Source: Candidatus Egerieousia excrementavium (GTDB taxonomy: Bacteria; Bacteroidota; Bacteroidia; Bacteroidales; UBA932). From it: 6,725 nt of DNA. The stretch spans positions 1 through 6,725 of the forward strand of contig JADINB010000098.1 in assembly GCA_017694275.1 (NCBI GenBank). Reading direction: 5' to 3'. Under the pieces are notes generated by a model that made no database searches, was not told the DNA's origin, and saw only the letters and a program-made list of their open reading frames with translations. Each line of letters starts with the position of its first letter. The stretch's first letter is position 1. The translations under genes were made by a program, and so were the position numbers. Below are positions 1 through 6,116 of this stretch, one piece after another.

Positions 1-433
1 CTTTCAGACTGTGCAGCGAGGAAGCCTCTGCAATGCTTTCAACAATATCAAGATACCTTTCAAGATTTCTCCTTTGCGAAGGGAAGCGGGTTGCCATCTG
101 CTCCATGAAGTTTTCCCTGCCGTTGGCAAATCTGAATCTCTCTCCCATAATGGAGACTGTATTATAGCAGTTTTCGTCAAGCCTGGAGAGCGTAAGGCTG
201 TCGTATATGCCAAGATAGTGCAGCAGTTTGTAAAGAATCTGCCCCTTGTCTGCACTGCCTATGAAATGCATACCTGTTTCGAACTTTACCCCGTTGCGTG
301 AAAAACACTGCAGGCACCCGCCAATGCGGCTGTTCTGCTCCAGAACAGTTACATTACAGCCGTTTTTGGCAAGAATCACTCCTGCCGACAATCCTCCAAG
401 CCCGCTGCCTATTATTACGACACTCTGTCTCAT
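1..433 (-). CDS. FAD-dependent oxidoreductase, CrtI/RetSat-like (partial, C-terminus outside window)
   Basis: The first 144 residues of a flavoprotein are visible; the frame is open to the left edge. A Rossmann FAD-binding site starts at residue 5: VVIIGSGLGGLSAG with glycines 9, 11 and 14 of GxGxxG. The acidic residue ending the second strand is Glu32, followed by IGG at 37-39. The next stretch (GVKFETGMHFIG) is typical of the phytoene desaturase / retinol saturase group of amine-oxidase-fold enzymes, usually about 500 residues long. A CxxC pair (Cys40, Cys43) sits right after the dinucleotide-binding motif. The ATG at 431-433 overlaps the stop of the exporter gene as ATGA, and AAGG lies 10 bases upstream as a plausible ribosome binding site. 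In a polyene operon, desaturation, saturation or isomerisation of the chain is a reasonable role, but the substrate cannot be read from this fragment. Confidence 0.9.
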   Translation of the reverse strand, partial: MRQSVVIIGSGLGGLSAGVILAKNGCNVTVLEQNSRIGGCLQCFSRNGVKFETGMHFIGSADKGQILYKLLHYLGIYDSLTLSRLDENCYNTVSIMGERFRFANGRENFMEQMATRFPSQRRNLERYLDIVESIAEASSLHSLK

Positions 434-3400
434 ACGATTCTGACCTTGTATTTGTTCCTGTATGCAATATATGGAGCCATGTATTCCTCTGTTTCCAACT
501 CTTGTCTGAGCTGTGCGTATCTCTCTTTGTATGCAGACCTCATTACATTGGCAATCTGGCGGTCTGTCATCTCTTGGAATGAATCTGTAGTTATTCTTTC
601 ACCTACCTCTATAGTGACGCAGCCGCGTCTGAGCATGAAATCATGCTTTGGCATTACATCGTACAGTCCGTGCAGGTAGAGCGGAACTATGTCTGTTCCC
701 AGTTCCTTTGCCAGGGTAAAGGCTCCTTTGTGGAAGCGTCCTATCTCACCGTCTGGAGTGCGCGTACCTTCAGGAAAGAGCACTATGCTGTAACCTCTCT
801 GTACAAGTTCCCTGAGATATGGAAGATTATTGTCGTACCCGTTTGAAATGGGGCGGAACTCGGCTGCGTGTATTACAATTCCGTAAAAAGGATTTTTCCA
901 GACCCAGTCGTTTGTCAGGATTATGATTTTGGGCGAGAGTTGCATTATTGCCATTACGTCAAGATGCGACTGGTGGTTGCATATTATTACTGCCGGAGAT
1001 GAAAATGTCTCTGCGTGATTGTTTCTCTCCCTGAACTTCACTCCAGGAATATGCCTTATTACAAAGTGGGCAACCTTCTGCAGCAGAATGTGATATGATT
1101 TTTCTCCCTTGCCGTGTCTTTTCAACGGCTTGTATACAAGAAGAGTATATGGTATCATAAAGCAGAAGAGGCTAGATACGAAACAGAAGAGCGCAAAGGC
1201 AGTTGCCGCCAGCCTTTGGAGTGTTACCGGATATTCTCTCTGTCTGCCTCTCTTTTCGGTAAGGTATCTGAAAATGAGCGGAGGCAGGATGTATGCCATG
1301 GCAACCACGGTTATCATTCCTATGACAGCCACCTCTGCAAGGGAGAGCATGGCCGGATGCCTGCTTACTATAAGGGCTCCTGTCCCGATGAGCATTATCA
1401 CGGCCGATGTGGCCACACTGTTTTTATAGAGTGCCAGCCGCTTCTTTCCCGTGGTATATTCATACATCAATCCCTCCGTTATAAAAATCGTATAGTCGTC
1501 TCCCTGTCCGAATATGAATGTGGCGAGGATTATGTTTACAATGTTGAATTGCATGCCAAGCATCCCCATTATGCCCAGAATCCAGACCCAGCTTACTGCA
1601 AGAGGCAGAAATGCGAGGATTGCAAGCTCAATACTTCTGAACGACAGCCATAGAAACAGGAAGACGGCAATGCTGCAGACAGCGCCTATGTAGTCGAATG
1701 AGCCGGAGAGCGTTTCTGCAAGGTGGCTGCTCATGTCGGAACGTGAGAAGACGAATGCCTTTTCAGGTGCGGCAAGTGCAAGGCTTTCCTTTACGCTCTT
1801 TTCATTTTCGGCAGAAGTGGCGATAAGGTTCACTATCTTATATCCATCTCTATTTTGCAGTATGAACTGCCTCCCTATGGTCTCCTTTAGGGTTTTTTCG
1901 TTTTTGTATCTCTGTACAACAGCTTCCGGATTTTCAGCCATTTCATAGAACGGAGCAAATGCCCCGCTTATGAATCCAGCCTTTTCAGAAGCCATTGCAA
2001 CCGCTTTTGCCGGTTGGCGGCGTAACATTAACTCTTTCCACAAGGCAGATCTCCTTTCAGCCAGGGAGTCCGACAGTATCAGCCCGCCTATTCCCGAGAC
2101 CTGCCTTATGCCTTGTATGCCGGCCATCTTTTCGCAGAGCCTTTCATTGCACCTGAGGGCTTCCTCAAGAGTGGCTCCTTCTGCAACAGCGAATATGTTG
2201 GCCTGCATGGTACCTTCGGTGAGCATTGCCAGGTCTTCGCGCTGGCTTTGCTCCATATAGTTTATGGAGCGCATGTCGGAGTTGAACGATGTCTTTTGCC
2301 CGAAAAACCATAATACAAGTGTAAGGGCAATTATGCCGCAGAAAAGCGCGGTCCTTTGCCTGCCGTGTCCAGGTGTGGAAAGACCAGGAAGCAGGCTTCT
2401 GCCTCTGTTCTGTACATATTTGTGAGGCTTTACAAATAGCGGCAGGCAGACAAGCGTAAACAATATTGTCCCTATGAGCATAAGGGAGGCAAAAAGACCC
2501 AGATCTCTCATGGCCCTTGCATCAAGCAGAAGCAGGCACAGAAATGCGCCGACTGTGGTTATGTTCCCCACAAGCAGTGGAGGAACCATCTCCCCAAGTA
2601 CTTTACGCATGTTTTTCTCATGTTTGAGATGGTCTATGAAGTGCAGCGGATAGTTGGCTGCAATGCCTATTATTACCGAGCCTATTCCTATTACTATAAG
2701 TGATATGGAGTCTCTTATGAGAGAAATCACCCCAAGGGCGAAAATCCATCCTGCAAGGAGTGATACGGCTATCCACAGCAGGTCTGACAATCTGCGGAAC
2801 GTATAGAGCAGGACTGCAAATATCAGTACGATGGCAATGGCTATAGCCAGGGAGGTATCTTTCTTTATGCGCATGGCGTTGGTTGCCGCTATCAGCGGGG
2901 CCCCCACTGCAGAGATGGTGACTCCGGTTTCAGTTGAAGCAGTTTCCGTCATGCAGGAGTCCAAAAGAAGCTGCAGTTCCCCGTTCTTTTGCGATTCGCT
3001 GATTCCGAACGGTGATTCCATCAGCACGATCCCGCATCCATCCTTGTAAAGGTAGCCGTCTGAGGTCTCATATCCGCTGCCGCTTCCCATTGCCTGCAGA
3101 TGTTTCAGGATATTCCCGCTTGCCTGTAACGGGTCGTATGCAATGCCTTGTGCAGCAAGTCCGCTTCCCGGAAGCATCAGCATCATTTTATTGCTCTCCA
3201 TCCTTTGTGCAAAGAAATCTTCCCGTGAGGCAAGCGAGTCCAGCCTGGCGTAATCTGCCTCTGTAAGCAACAGCGGATAATATTGCCATATCACGCTTGC
3301 CAGCCTCATTGCATCCTCTTCGCTGCTCTTCACATGCAGGTTCCGTATCATACCACATGTGTCGCGTACTGCGGCAATCTCTGCAAAACGCTCCATTGCC

Positions 3401-3654
3401 CGTGTAATTGCAGCGTTGTCATTCTCCTTTTCCCTAAAGATGACCGCTATGCGGTTTTCTCCACCTGTGCTGTTGAAAATTTCCGAGTATTTTTCATTCT
3501 GTCCGTCTGACGGGATGAAGGCAGATATGTCTTCATCGTAGTGCATCCGTGTGGCAAGAGCGGCAAGAAGCACCAGCAGCAGGAGCGTTACCGTTCCGGC
3601 CGCCTTGCGGTGCATGGAAAGCAAATCGTATATTTTCAGAAAGAGCCTTGTCAT
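430..3654 (-). CDS. MMPL/RND-family lipid exporter fused to a C-terminal PlsC-type acyltransferase
   Basis: A 1074-residue inner-membrane protein. Layout: TM1 about 19-37; first periplasmic loop to about 265; helices TM2-TM6 about 268-420; TM7 about 433-450; second periplasmic loop to about 645; TM8-TM12 about 645-800. This is the duplicated MMPL/RND pattern. A further hydrophobic stretch (about 815-845) leads to a PlsC/LPLAT domain with the HX4D catalytic motif NHQSHLD (His894, Asp899) and FPEGTRT (Glu962, Gly963). TM10 carries GDDY (Asp719-Asp720-Tyr721), equivalent to the Asp-Tyr proton-relay pair of MMPL transporters, while the TM4 copy reads ANY (Asn334-Tyr335). MMPL proteins use the proton gradient to move lipids; PlsC domains acylate lipid-like hydroxyls, so one polypeptide may load and export the product. 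The ATG at 3652-3654 was chosen because it overlaps the previous stop as ATGA and has AGGGA six bases upstream; the longer frame would start at TTG (3681) with no such support. Related Bacteroidota proteins often carry a third, methyltransferase domain that is absent here. Confidence 0.95.
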   Translation of the reverse strand: MTRLFLKIYDLLSMHRKAAGTVTLLLLVLLAALATRMHYDEDISAFIPSDGQNEKYSEIFNSTGGENRIAVIFREKENDNAAITRAMERFAEIAAVRDTCGMIRNLHVKSSEEDAMRLASVIWQYYPLLLTEADYARLDSLASREDFFAQRMESNKMMLMLPGSGLAAQGIAYDPLQASGNILKHLQAMGSGSGYETSDGYLYKDGCGIVLMESPFGISESQKNGELQLLLDSCMTETASTETGVTISAVGAPLIAATNAMRIKKDTSLAIAIAIVLIFAVLLYTFRRLSDLLWIAVSLLAGWIFALGVISLIRDSISLIVIGIGSVIIGIAANYPLHFIDHLKHEKNMRKVLGEMVPPLLVGNITTVGAFLCLLLLDARAMRDLGLFASLMLIGTILFTLVCLPLFVKPHKYVQNRGRSLLPGLSTPGHGRQRTALFCGIIALTLVLWFFGQKTSFNSDMRSINYMEQSQREDLAMLTEGTMQANIFAVAEGATLEEALRCNERLCEKMAGIQGIRQVSGIGGLILSDSLAERRSALWKELMLRRQPAKAVAMASEKAGFISGAFAPFYEMAENPEAVVQRYKNEKTLKETIGRQFILQNRDGYKIVNLIATSAENEKSVKESLALAAPEKAFVFSRSDMSSHLAETLSGSFDYIGAVCSIAVFLFLWLSFRSIELAILAFLPLAVSWVWILGIMGMLGMQFNIVNIILATFIFGQGDDYTIFITEGLMYEYTTGKKRLALYKNSVATSAVIMLIGTGALIVSRHPAMLSLAEVAVIGMITVVAMAYILPPLIFRYLTEKRGRQREYPVTLQRLAATAFALFCFVSSLFCFMIPYTLLVYKPLKRHGKGEKSYHILLQKVAHFVIRHIPGVKFRERNNHAETFSSPAVIICNHQSHLDVMAIMQLSPKIIILTNDWVWKNPFYGIVIHAAEFRPISNGYDNNLPYLRELVQRGYSIVLFPEGTRTPDGEIGRFHKGAFTLAKELGTDIVPLYLHGLYDVMPKHDFMLRRGCVTIEVGERITTDSFQEMTDRQIANVMRSAYKERYAQLRQELETEEYMAPYIAYRNKYKVRIV

Positions 3655-4376
3655 TGTCTTTCCCTGTGCTTTTTGATACAATATACGAATTTCATCGGAT
3701 AACCGTACACTACAGCGAGAAAACAGAGCATAATATTGAGTATGCTTATTCGCAGGAAATCGTAAACAGGCCTGAAATGGCTGACTCGCCGTACAGGATA
3801 GTATACGCCTATTTTAACGGGTATGAGCCTGGTCCCGTGCCATGCAGCAAAGACCAGCAGTTCCAGTTCGGCTTCATAGCGCGAGGTAATGCATCCGGAT
3901 ATGCGCATTGTCTTCAGGGGATAAAGCCTGTATCCTGTCTGGGTATCTGGAAGTCTGATTCCTGTCTGCACCATGAACCAGAAGTTGGAGAACCGGTTGG
4001 CAAAACTGTTCTTCTGGGGCATGTTTTTTTCGGAGAGGTTGCGGCATCCCACAATCATGGCCTCCGGGTTACGTTCCATAACCTCCAGGAAGAGAGGAAT
4101 ATCCTTGGCAAAATGCTGTCCGTCTGCATCTATGGTAATGGCATGCGTGAACCCCTCTTCAACGGCTTTCCTGAAACCGGTTTTAAGTGCAGCTCCCTTT
4201 CCCCTGTTGTGCGGGTGAGTCACTGCACAGACCCCCATCTTGCGCAGAATCTGCGCGGTGCAGTCTGTTGAGCCGTCATCAACTACTATTACGTTGCGGG
4301 TGTAGTGCAGTATATCTGTAACGACCTGTTCTATGGAATTGCCGTTGTTATATGTCGGAACTATTACGCACCACAT
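3651..4376 (-). CDS. Family 2 glycosyltransferase, dolichyl-phosphate mannosyltransferase (DPM1)-like
   Basis: A 241-residue GT-A fold enzyme with all the usual motifs: IVPTYNN (5-11), VVDDGSTD (31-38, nucleotide binding), NRGKGAALKTGF (57-68), the metal-binding DXD as Asp83-Ala-Asp85 followed by GQH, and DTQTGYRLYP (144-153). This set is typical of DPM1-like transferases that move a sugar from a nucleotide donor to a polyprenyl phosphate. A single hydrophobic segment near the C-terminus (about 211-233), followed by a basic tail, would hold it at the inner face of the inner membrane. The start overlaps the dehydratase end by 29 bases and has no clear Shine-Dalgarno; the stop overlaps the exporter start. 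GT2 enzymes are regular members of aryl polyene clusters. Whether this one glycosylates the polyene or makes a lipid-linked sugar is open; the ArnE-like gene in the same operon favours the second. Confidence 0.92.
   Translation of the reverse strand: MWCVIVPTYNNGNSIEQVVTDILHYTRNVIVVDDGSTDCTAQILRKMGVCAVTHPHNRGKGAALKTGFRKAVEEGFTHAITIDADGQHFAKDIPLFLEVMERNPEAMIVGCRNLSEKNMPQKNSFANRFSNFWFMVQTGIRLPDTQTGYRLYPLKTMRISGCITSRYEAELELLVFAAWHGTRLIPVKIGVYYPVRRVSHFRPVYDFLRISILNIMLCFLAVVYGYPMKFVYCIKKHRERQ
3661..3665 (-). promoter_or_regulatory. Ribosome binding site of the exporter gene
   Basis: AGGGA on the minus strand, six bases before the ATG at 3652-3654. It decides the start of the exporter: the upstream in-frame TTG at 3681 would add nine residues that contain this site and look like read-through of it. 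It is the best-placed purine-rich site in the window, inside the last codons of the glycosyltransferase gene. Confidence 0.55.
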
Positions 4377-4734
4377 GGAATGTCATTGACAATTTGGAAA
4401 AGATACGGCCGTCTCCTTCAATCTGGGCAGATATGCTGCAGGTCTCTTCTGCAAGTTCCATCTTTTTGAAAATGACTGTAAGTGCCGTTGTCCGGAGCGG
4501 AGAAATCACCGAGAGGTATTTTACGTTTTTTATATCTGTAAGGAATGTCTTTGCATTCAGGCAAAGTGAAAGAAGTTCAGAGACAATCTGAATCTGGCAT
4601 ACTCCCGGAGTTATGGGCTCTCCCGGAAAATGGGCTTTGTATATTTCATGTTCCGGATTAAGCGCAATTCTTGCCAATGGAGCCGGAGCTGAAAAATCGC
4701 TTTCCGTTATGTAAAAAAAATCATTGTTCAACAT
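4348..4734 (-). CDS. 3-hydroxyacyl-ACP dehydratase, FabZ/ApeI-like hot-dog protein
   Basis: A 128-residue single hot-dog domain, the usual length for this family. The signature is HFPGEPITPGVCQIQI (residues 35-50), with the catalytic histidine at His35 and the long central helix after it. FabZ proteins have a glutamate seven positions after the proline of PGV...E; here that position is Gln49, so the acid is replaced by an amide, as in aspartate/glutamate-poor ApeI-like dehydratases and some thioesterase-like relatives. In aryl polyene clusters such dehydratases form the conjugated double bonds by removing water from the 3-hydroxyacyl-ACP. The ATG lies inside the end of the preceding gene (14-base overlap), with GAGAG directly before it. 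Codons 5-7 contain a run of eight T. Could instead be a non-catalytic partner if Gln49 abolishes activity. Confidence 0.88.
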   Translation of the reverse strand: MLNNDFFYITESDFSAPAPLARIALNPEHEIYKAHFPGEPITPGVCQIQIVSELLSLCLNAKTFLTDIKNVKYLSVISPLRTTALTVIFKKMELAEETCSISAQIEGDGRIFSKLSMTFHVVRNSSDI

Positions 4735-5137
4735 CTCTCAGCGGTACAAACTTGTATTTTATTCCAAATCTTTTGTTTTCTATAACAATGGCGGCTGTGT
4801 CCGCATTTTGGAACAGCGGCCGCAAATCTTTTGCAATTATCCTCTTTATGCGGCATCTGTCGAGCGGCCCGATAACGTTTGACAACCTTATTCTCTCCCG
4901 CCTGCTGTCGTAGGCAGCATCGAATGCCTTGATGCCGAACTGGTTTATCACGCTCAGAGCTCCTCCATCCTCACTTTTCCTTATAATGCAAAGTCCCGAT
5001 ATCTCTCCGCGCGGGTACGAAATTTCCATTGTGTACCTGCAGACATTCTCCTCTCCGGCACCCTTCTGCACTCCTGCAAGCAAGAACAGCGTGACAAGAG
5101 CCAGAATATTAGTGTACGATTTCAAATACCGAGTCAT
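4721..5137 (-). CDS. Small exported protein of unknown function, possible LolB/DUF3261-like partner
   Basis: A 138-residue protein with an N-terminal signal: basic start (Arg3, Lys6), hydrophobic core at about 9-22, then small residues. The core ends in LLAG followed by Val23, so it looks like a lipobox in which the lipidated cysteine is missing; cleavage by signal peptidase I near Gly26-Gly28 is more likely. The mature part looks beta-rich, with a pattern around residues 64-75 (VINQFGIKAFDA) and charged strands after it. I do not recognise a family with certainty. Small outer-membrane lipoproteins (DUF3261 type) stand beside LolA-like and MMPL genes in aryl polyene clusters, so a LolB-like acceptor role is an inference from position. 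It overlaps the LolA-like gene by 29 bases and has no Shine-Dalgarno. The signal sequence supports this start. Confidence 0.8.
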   Translation of the reverse strand: MTRYLKSYTNILALVTLFLLAGVQKGAGEENVCRYTMEISYPRGEISGLCIIRKSEDGGALSVINQFGIKAFDAAYDSRRERIRLSNVIGPLDRCRIKRIIAKDLRPLFQNADTAAIVIENKRFGIKYKFVPLRDVEQ

Positions 5138-5729
5138 CTATTGAAATGTTTTTTTCTATCTCTGTCATCTCTATCAGGGTTGTGTCACCCCCTTTTTCTG
5201 TAAGTTCGACCTTTTCAATTTTCTTTTCGACGGGGTTTATATAAAGCCTTGCCTTTGTGAAGAACTGCAGCATCTCTTTCTTGACAGGCGTAAGCTCGGC
5301 AATCCACCCCTCTTCGCTCTCCAGCATGATTGTATCAAATTCTTCTTTGTTTATTATATTGCCTGTCAGGCTGCTCATCATTATATTGGCAATGCTGCCG
5401 AACATTTTGTTCGTTTTTGTATCTATGACACTGCTTCCAGAAGGAGATTCTAGCAAAACCCTGTTTCCGTTTATTATGAAAACATACTTGTACGGCGAGA
5501 GATATTCCCATCTGAGCATGCCGTTTTTATAATACATCCTGCCGGTGGAGACCATCTGGGTTGCAAGCATCGAGAGGCTTTTCGTCTGCCTGAATCTGCA
5601 TTGCATGGAGTGAATCCCGGATGCCGCATCACAGATTTCCCTTATCATCTTTTCGGCATTGCCTGTTGTCTGTTGGGCCGCCAGAGGAAGTGAAGTAATA
5701 GCAAGCAGTATGATTAGAAAATGTTTCAT
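5109..5729 (-). CDS. LolA-like periplasmic lipid/lipoprotein carrier
   Basis: A 206-residue protein with a clear signal peptide (hydrophobic 4-16, likely cleavage after Ala17-Ala18 before Gln-Gln) and no lipobox, hence a soluble periplasmic protein. The mature part has the LolA pattern: an early helix, then FRQTKSL, then a strand pair ending in GRMYYKNGMLRWEYLSPYKY, then alternating strands to a C-terminal ...DDSVFEIV. LolA forms an open beta-barrel that carries acyl chains of lipoproteins between the membranes. The copy inside a polyene cluster is usually a specialised paralogue, probably for the pigment lipid, not the housekeeping LolA. It begins 3 bases after the stop of the ArnE-like gene; the bases just before the ATG are A-rich with no Shine-Dalgarno, as is common in Bacteroidota. 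Confidence 0.92.
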   Translation of the reverse strand: MKHFLIILLAITSLPLAAQQTTGNAEKMIREICDAASGIHSMQCRFRQTKSLSMLATQMVSTGRMYYKNGMLRWEYLSPYKYVFIINGNRVLLESPSGSSVIDTKTNKMFGSIANIMMSSLTGNIINKEEFDTIMLESEEGWIAELTPVKKEMLQFFTKARLYINPVEKKIEKVELTEKGGDTTLIEMTEIEKNISIDDSVFEIVH

Positions 5730-5732
5730 TTT

Positions 5733-6089
5733 TCAGGGCTTTAGAATGAGTATGCAGCCGCCCATAATCAGCAGGCAGCCAATCCAGCGGTGCAGCGGAA
5801 CGCTTTCATGAAATACAAGTACCGAGAGTACCATGGTAATCACATAGCAGAGGCTTAACATCTGATAGGCTATTCCCAATGGAAAAATCTTGAGAATATA
5901 TATCCATAGCATGGAGGAGGCAAAGAAGCAGACTCCGCAGGTGAGAAACTGCCACTGGCATATGAGCGACAGCCAGAATTCGCGTGTCCAGCCGAAAGGC
6001 GGGATTCTTTGCAGTGCAAACTTCAGCAGTACCTGTCCTACCGAGAGCAGGACACACTGCAGAAGCGATATAGGGATCATTTTCCACAT
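5733..6089 (-). CDS. Four-helix membrane protein of the SMR/EamA superfamily, ArnE-like
   Basis: A 118-residue protein of four membrane helices: about 5-26, 47-66, 72-93 and 102-116. LLSVGQVLLK in helix 1, FPLGIAYQMLSL (69-80) before helix 3, and HES...HRWIGCLLIMGG (94-111) match the pattern of ArnE, a subunit of the flippase for undecaprenyl-phosphate-aminoarabinose. Helix 1 has no acidic residue at the place of the essential glutamate of EmrE-type drug exporters, so drug efflux is unlikely. ArnE works with ArnF; no second small subunit is visible, so this may act as a homodimer. The gap to the preceding gene is 27 bases with AAGGA at its far end, too distant to be a normal ribosome binding site. 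An in-frame TAA at 6105-6107 rules out a longer start. Confidence 0.87.
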   Translation of the reverse strand: MWKMIPISLLQCVLLSVGQVLLKFALQRIPPFGWTREFWLSLICQWQFLTCGVCFFASSMLWIYILKIFPLGIAYQMLSLCYVITMVLSVLVFHESVPLHRWIGCLLIMGGCILILKP

Positions 6090-6116
6090 AATTTCTGATT
6101 CTGTTTACAATCCTTG

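Noticed and set aside
11..301. Plus-strand open frame of 96 codons at the left edge
   Set aside because: It is antisense to the Rossmann domain of the oxidoreductase, whose GxGxxG motif and overlap with the exporter stop are clear.
1109..1653. Two plus-strand open frames of 106 and 179 codons inside the exporter gene
   Set aside because: They lie antisense to conserved membrane helices of the exporter; the longer is rich in Cys, His and Tyr, as expected from reading hydrophobic codons backwards.
3655..3681. Longer start of the exporter at a TTG
   Set aside because: The ATG at 3652-3654 has a ribosome binding site and an ATGA overlap; the added nine residues are encoded by the tail of the preceding gene.
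3549..4271. A 240-codon open frame on the plus strand opposite the glycosyltransferase and the exporter start
   Set aside because: It is antisense to two strongly supported genes, its translation shows no domain, signal or sensible composition, and it has no neighbours on that strand.
5806..6087. A 93-codon minus-strand frame overlapping the ArnE-like gene
   Set aside because: It is the shifted frame of a gene with clear ArnE-like motifs and has no features of its own.
6090..6116. Possible promoter or terminator in the largest gap
   Set aside because: At 27 bases it is too short for a promoter, no Bacteroidota -33 TTTG / -7 pair at correct spacing was found, and no stem-loop with a T run is visible.
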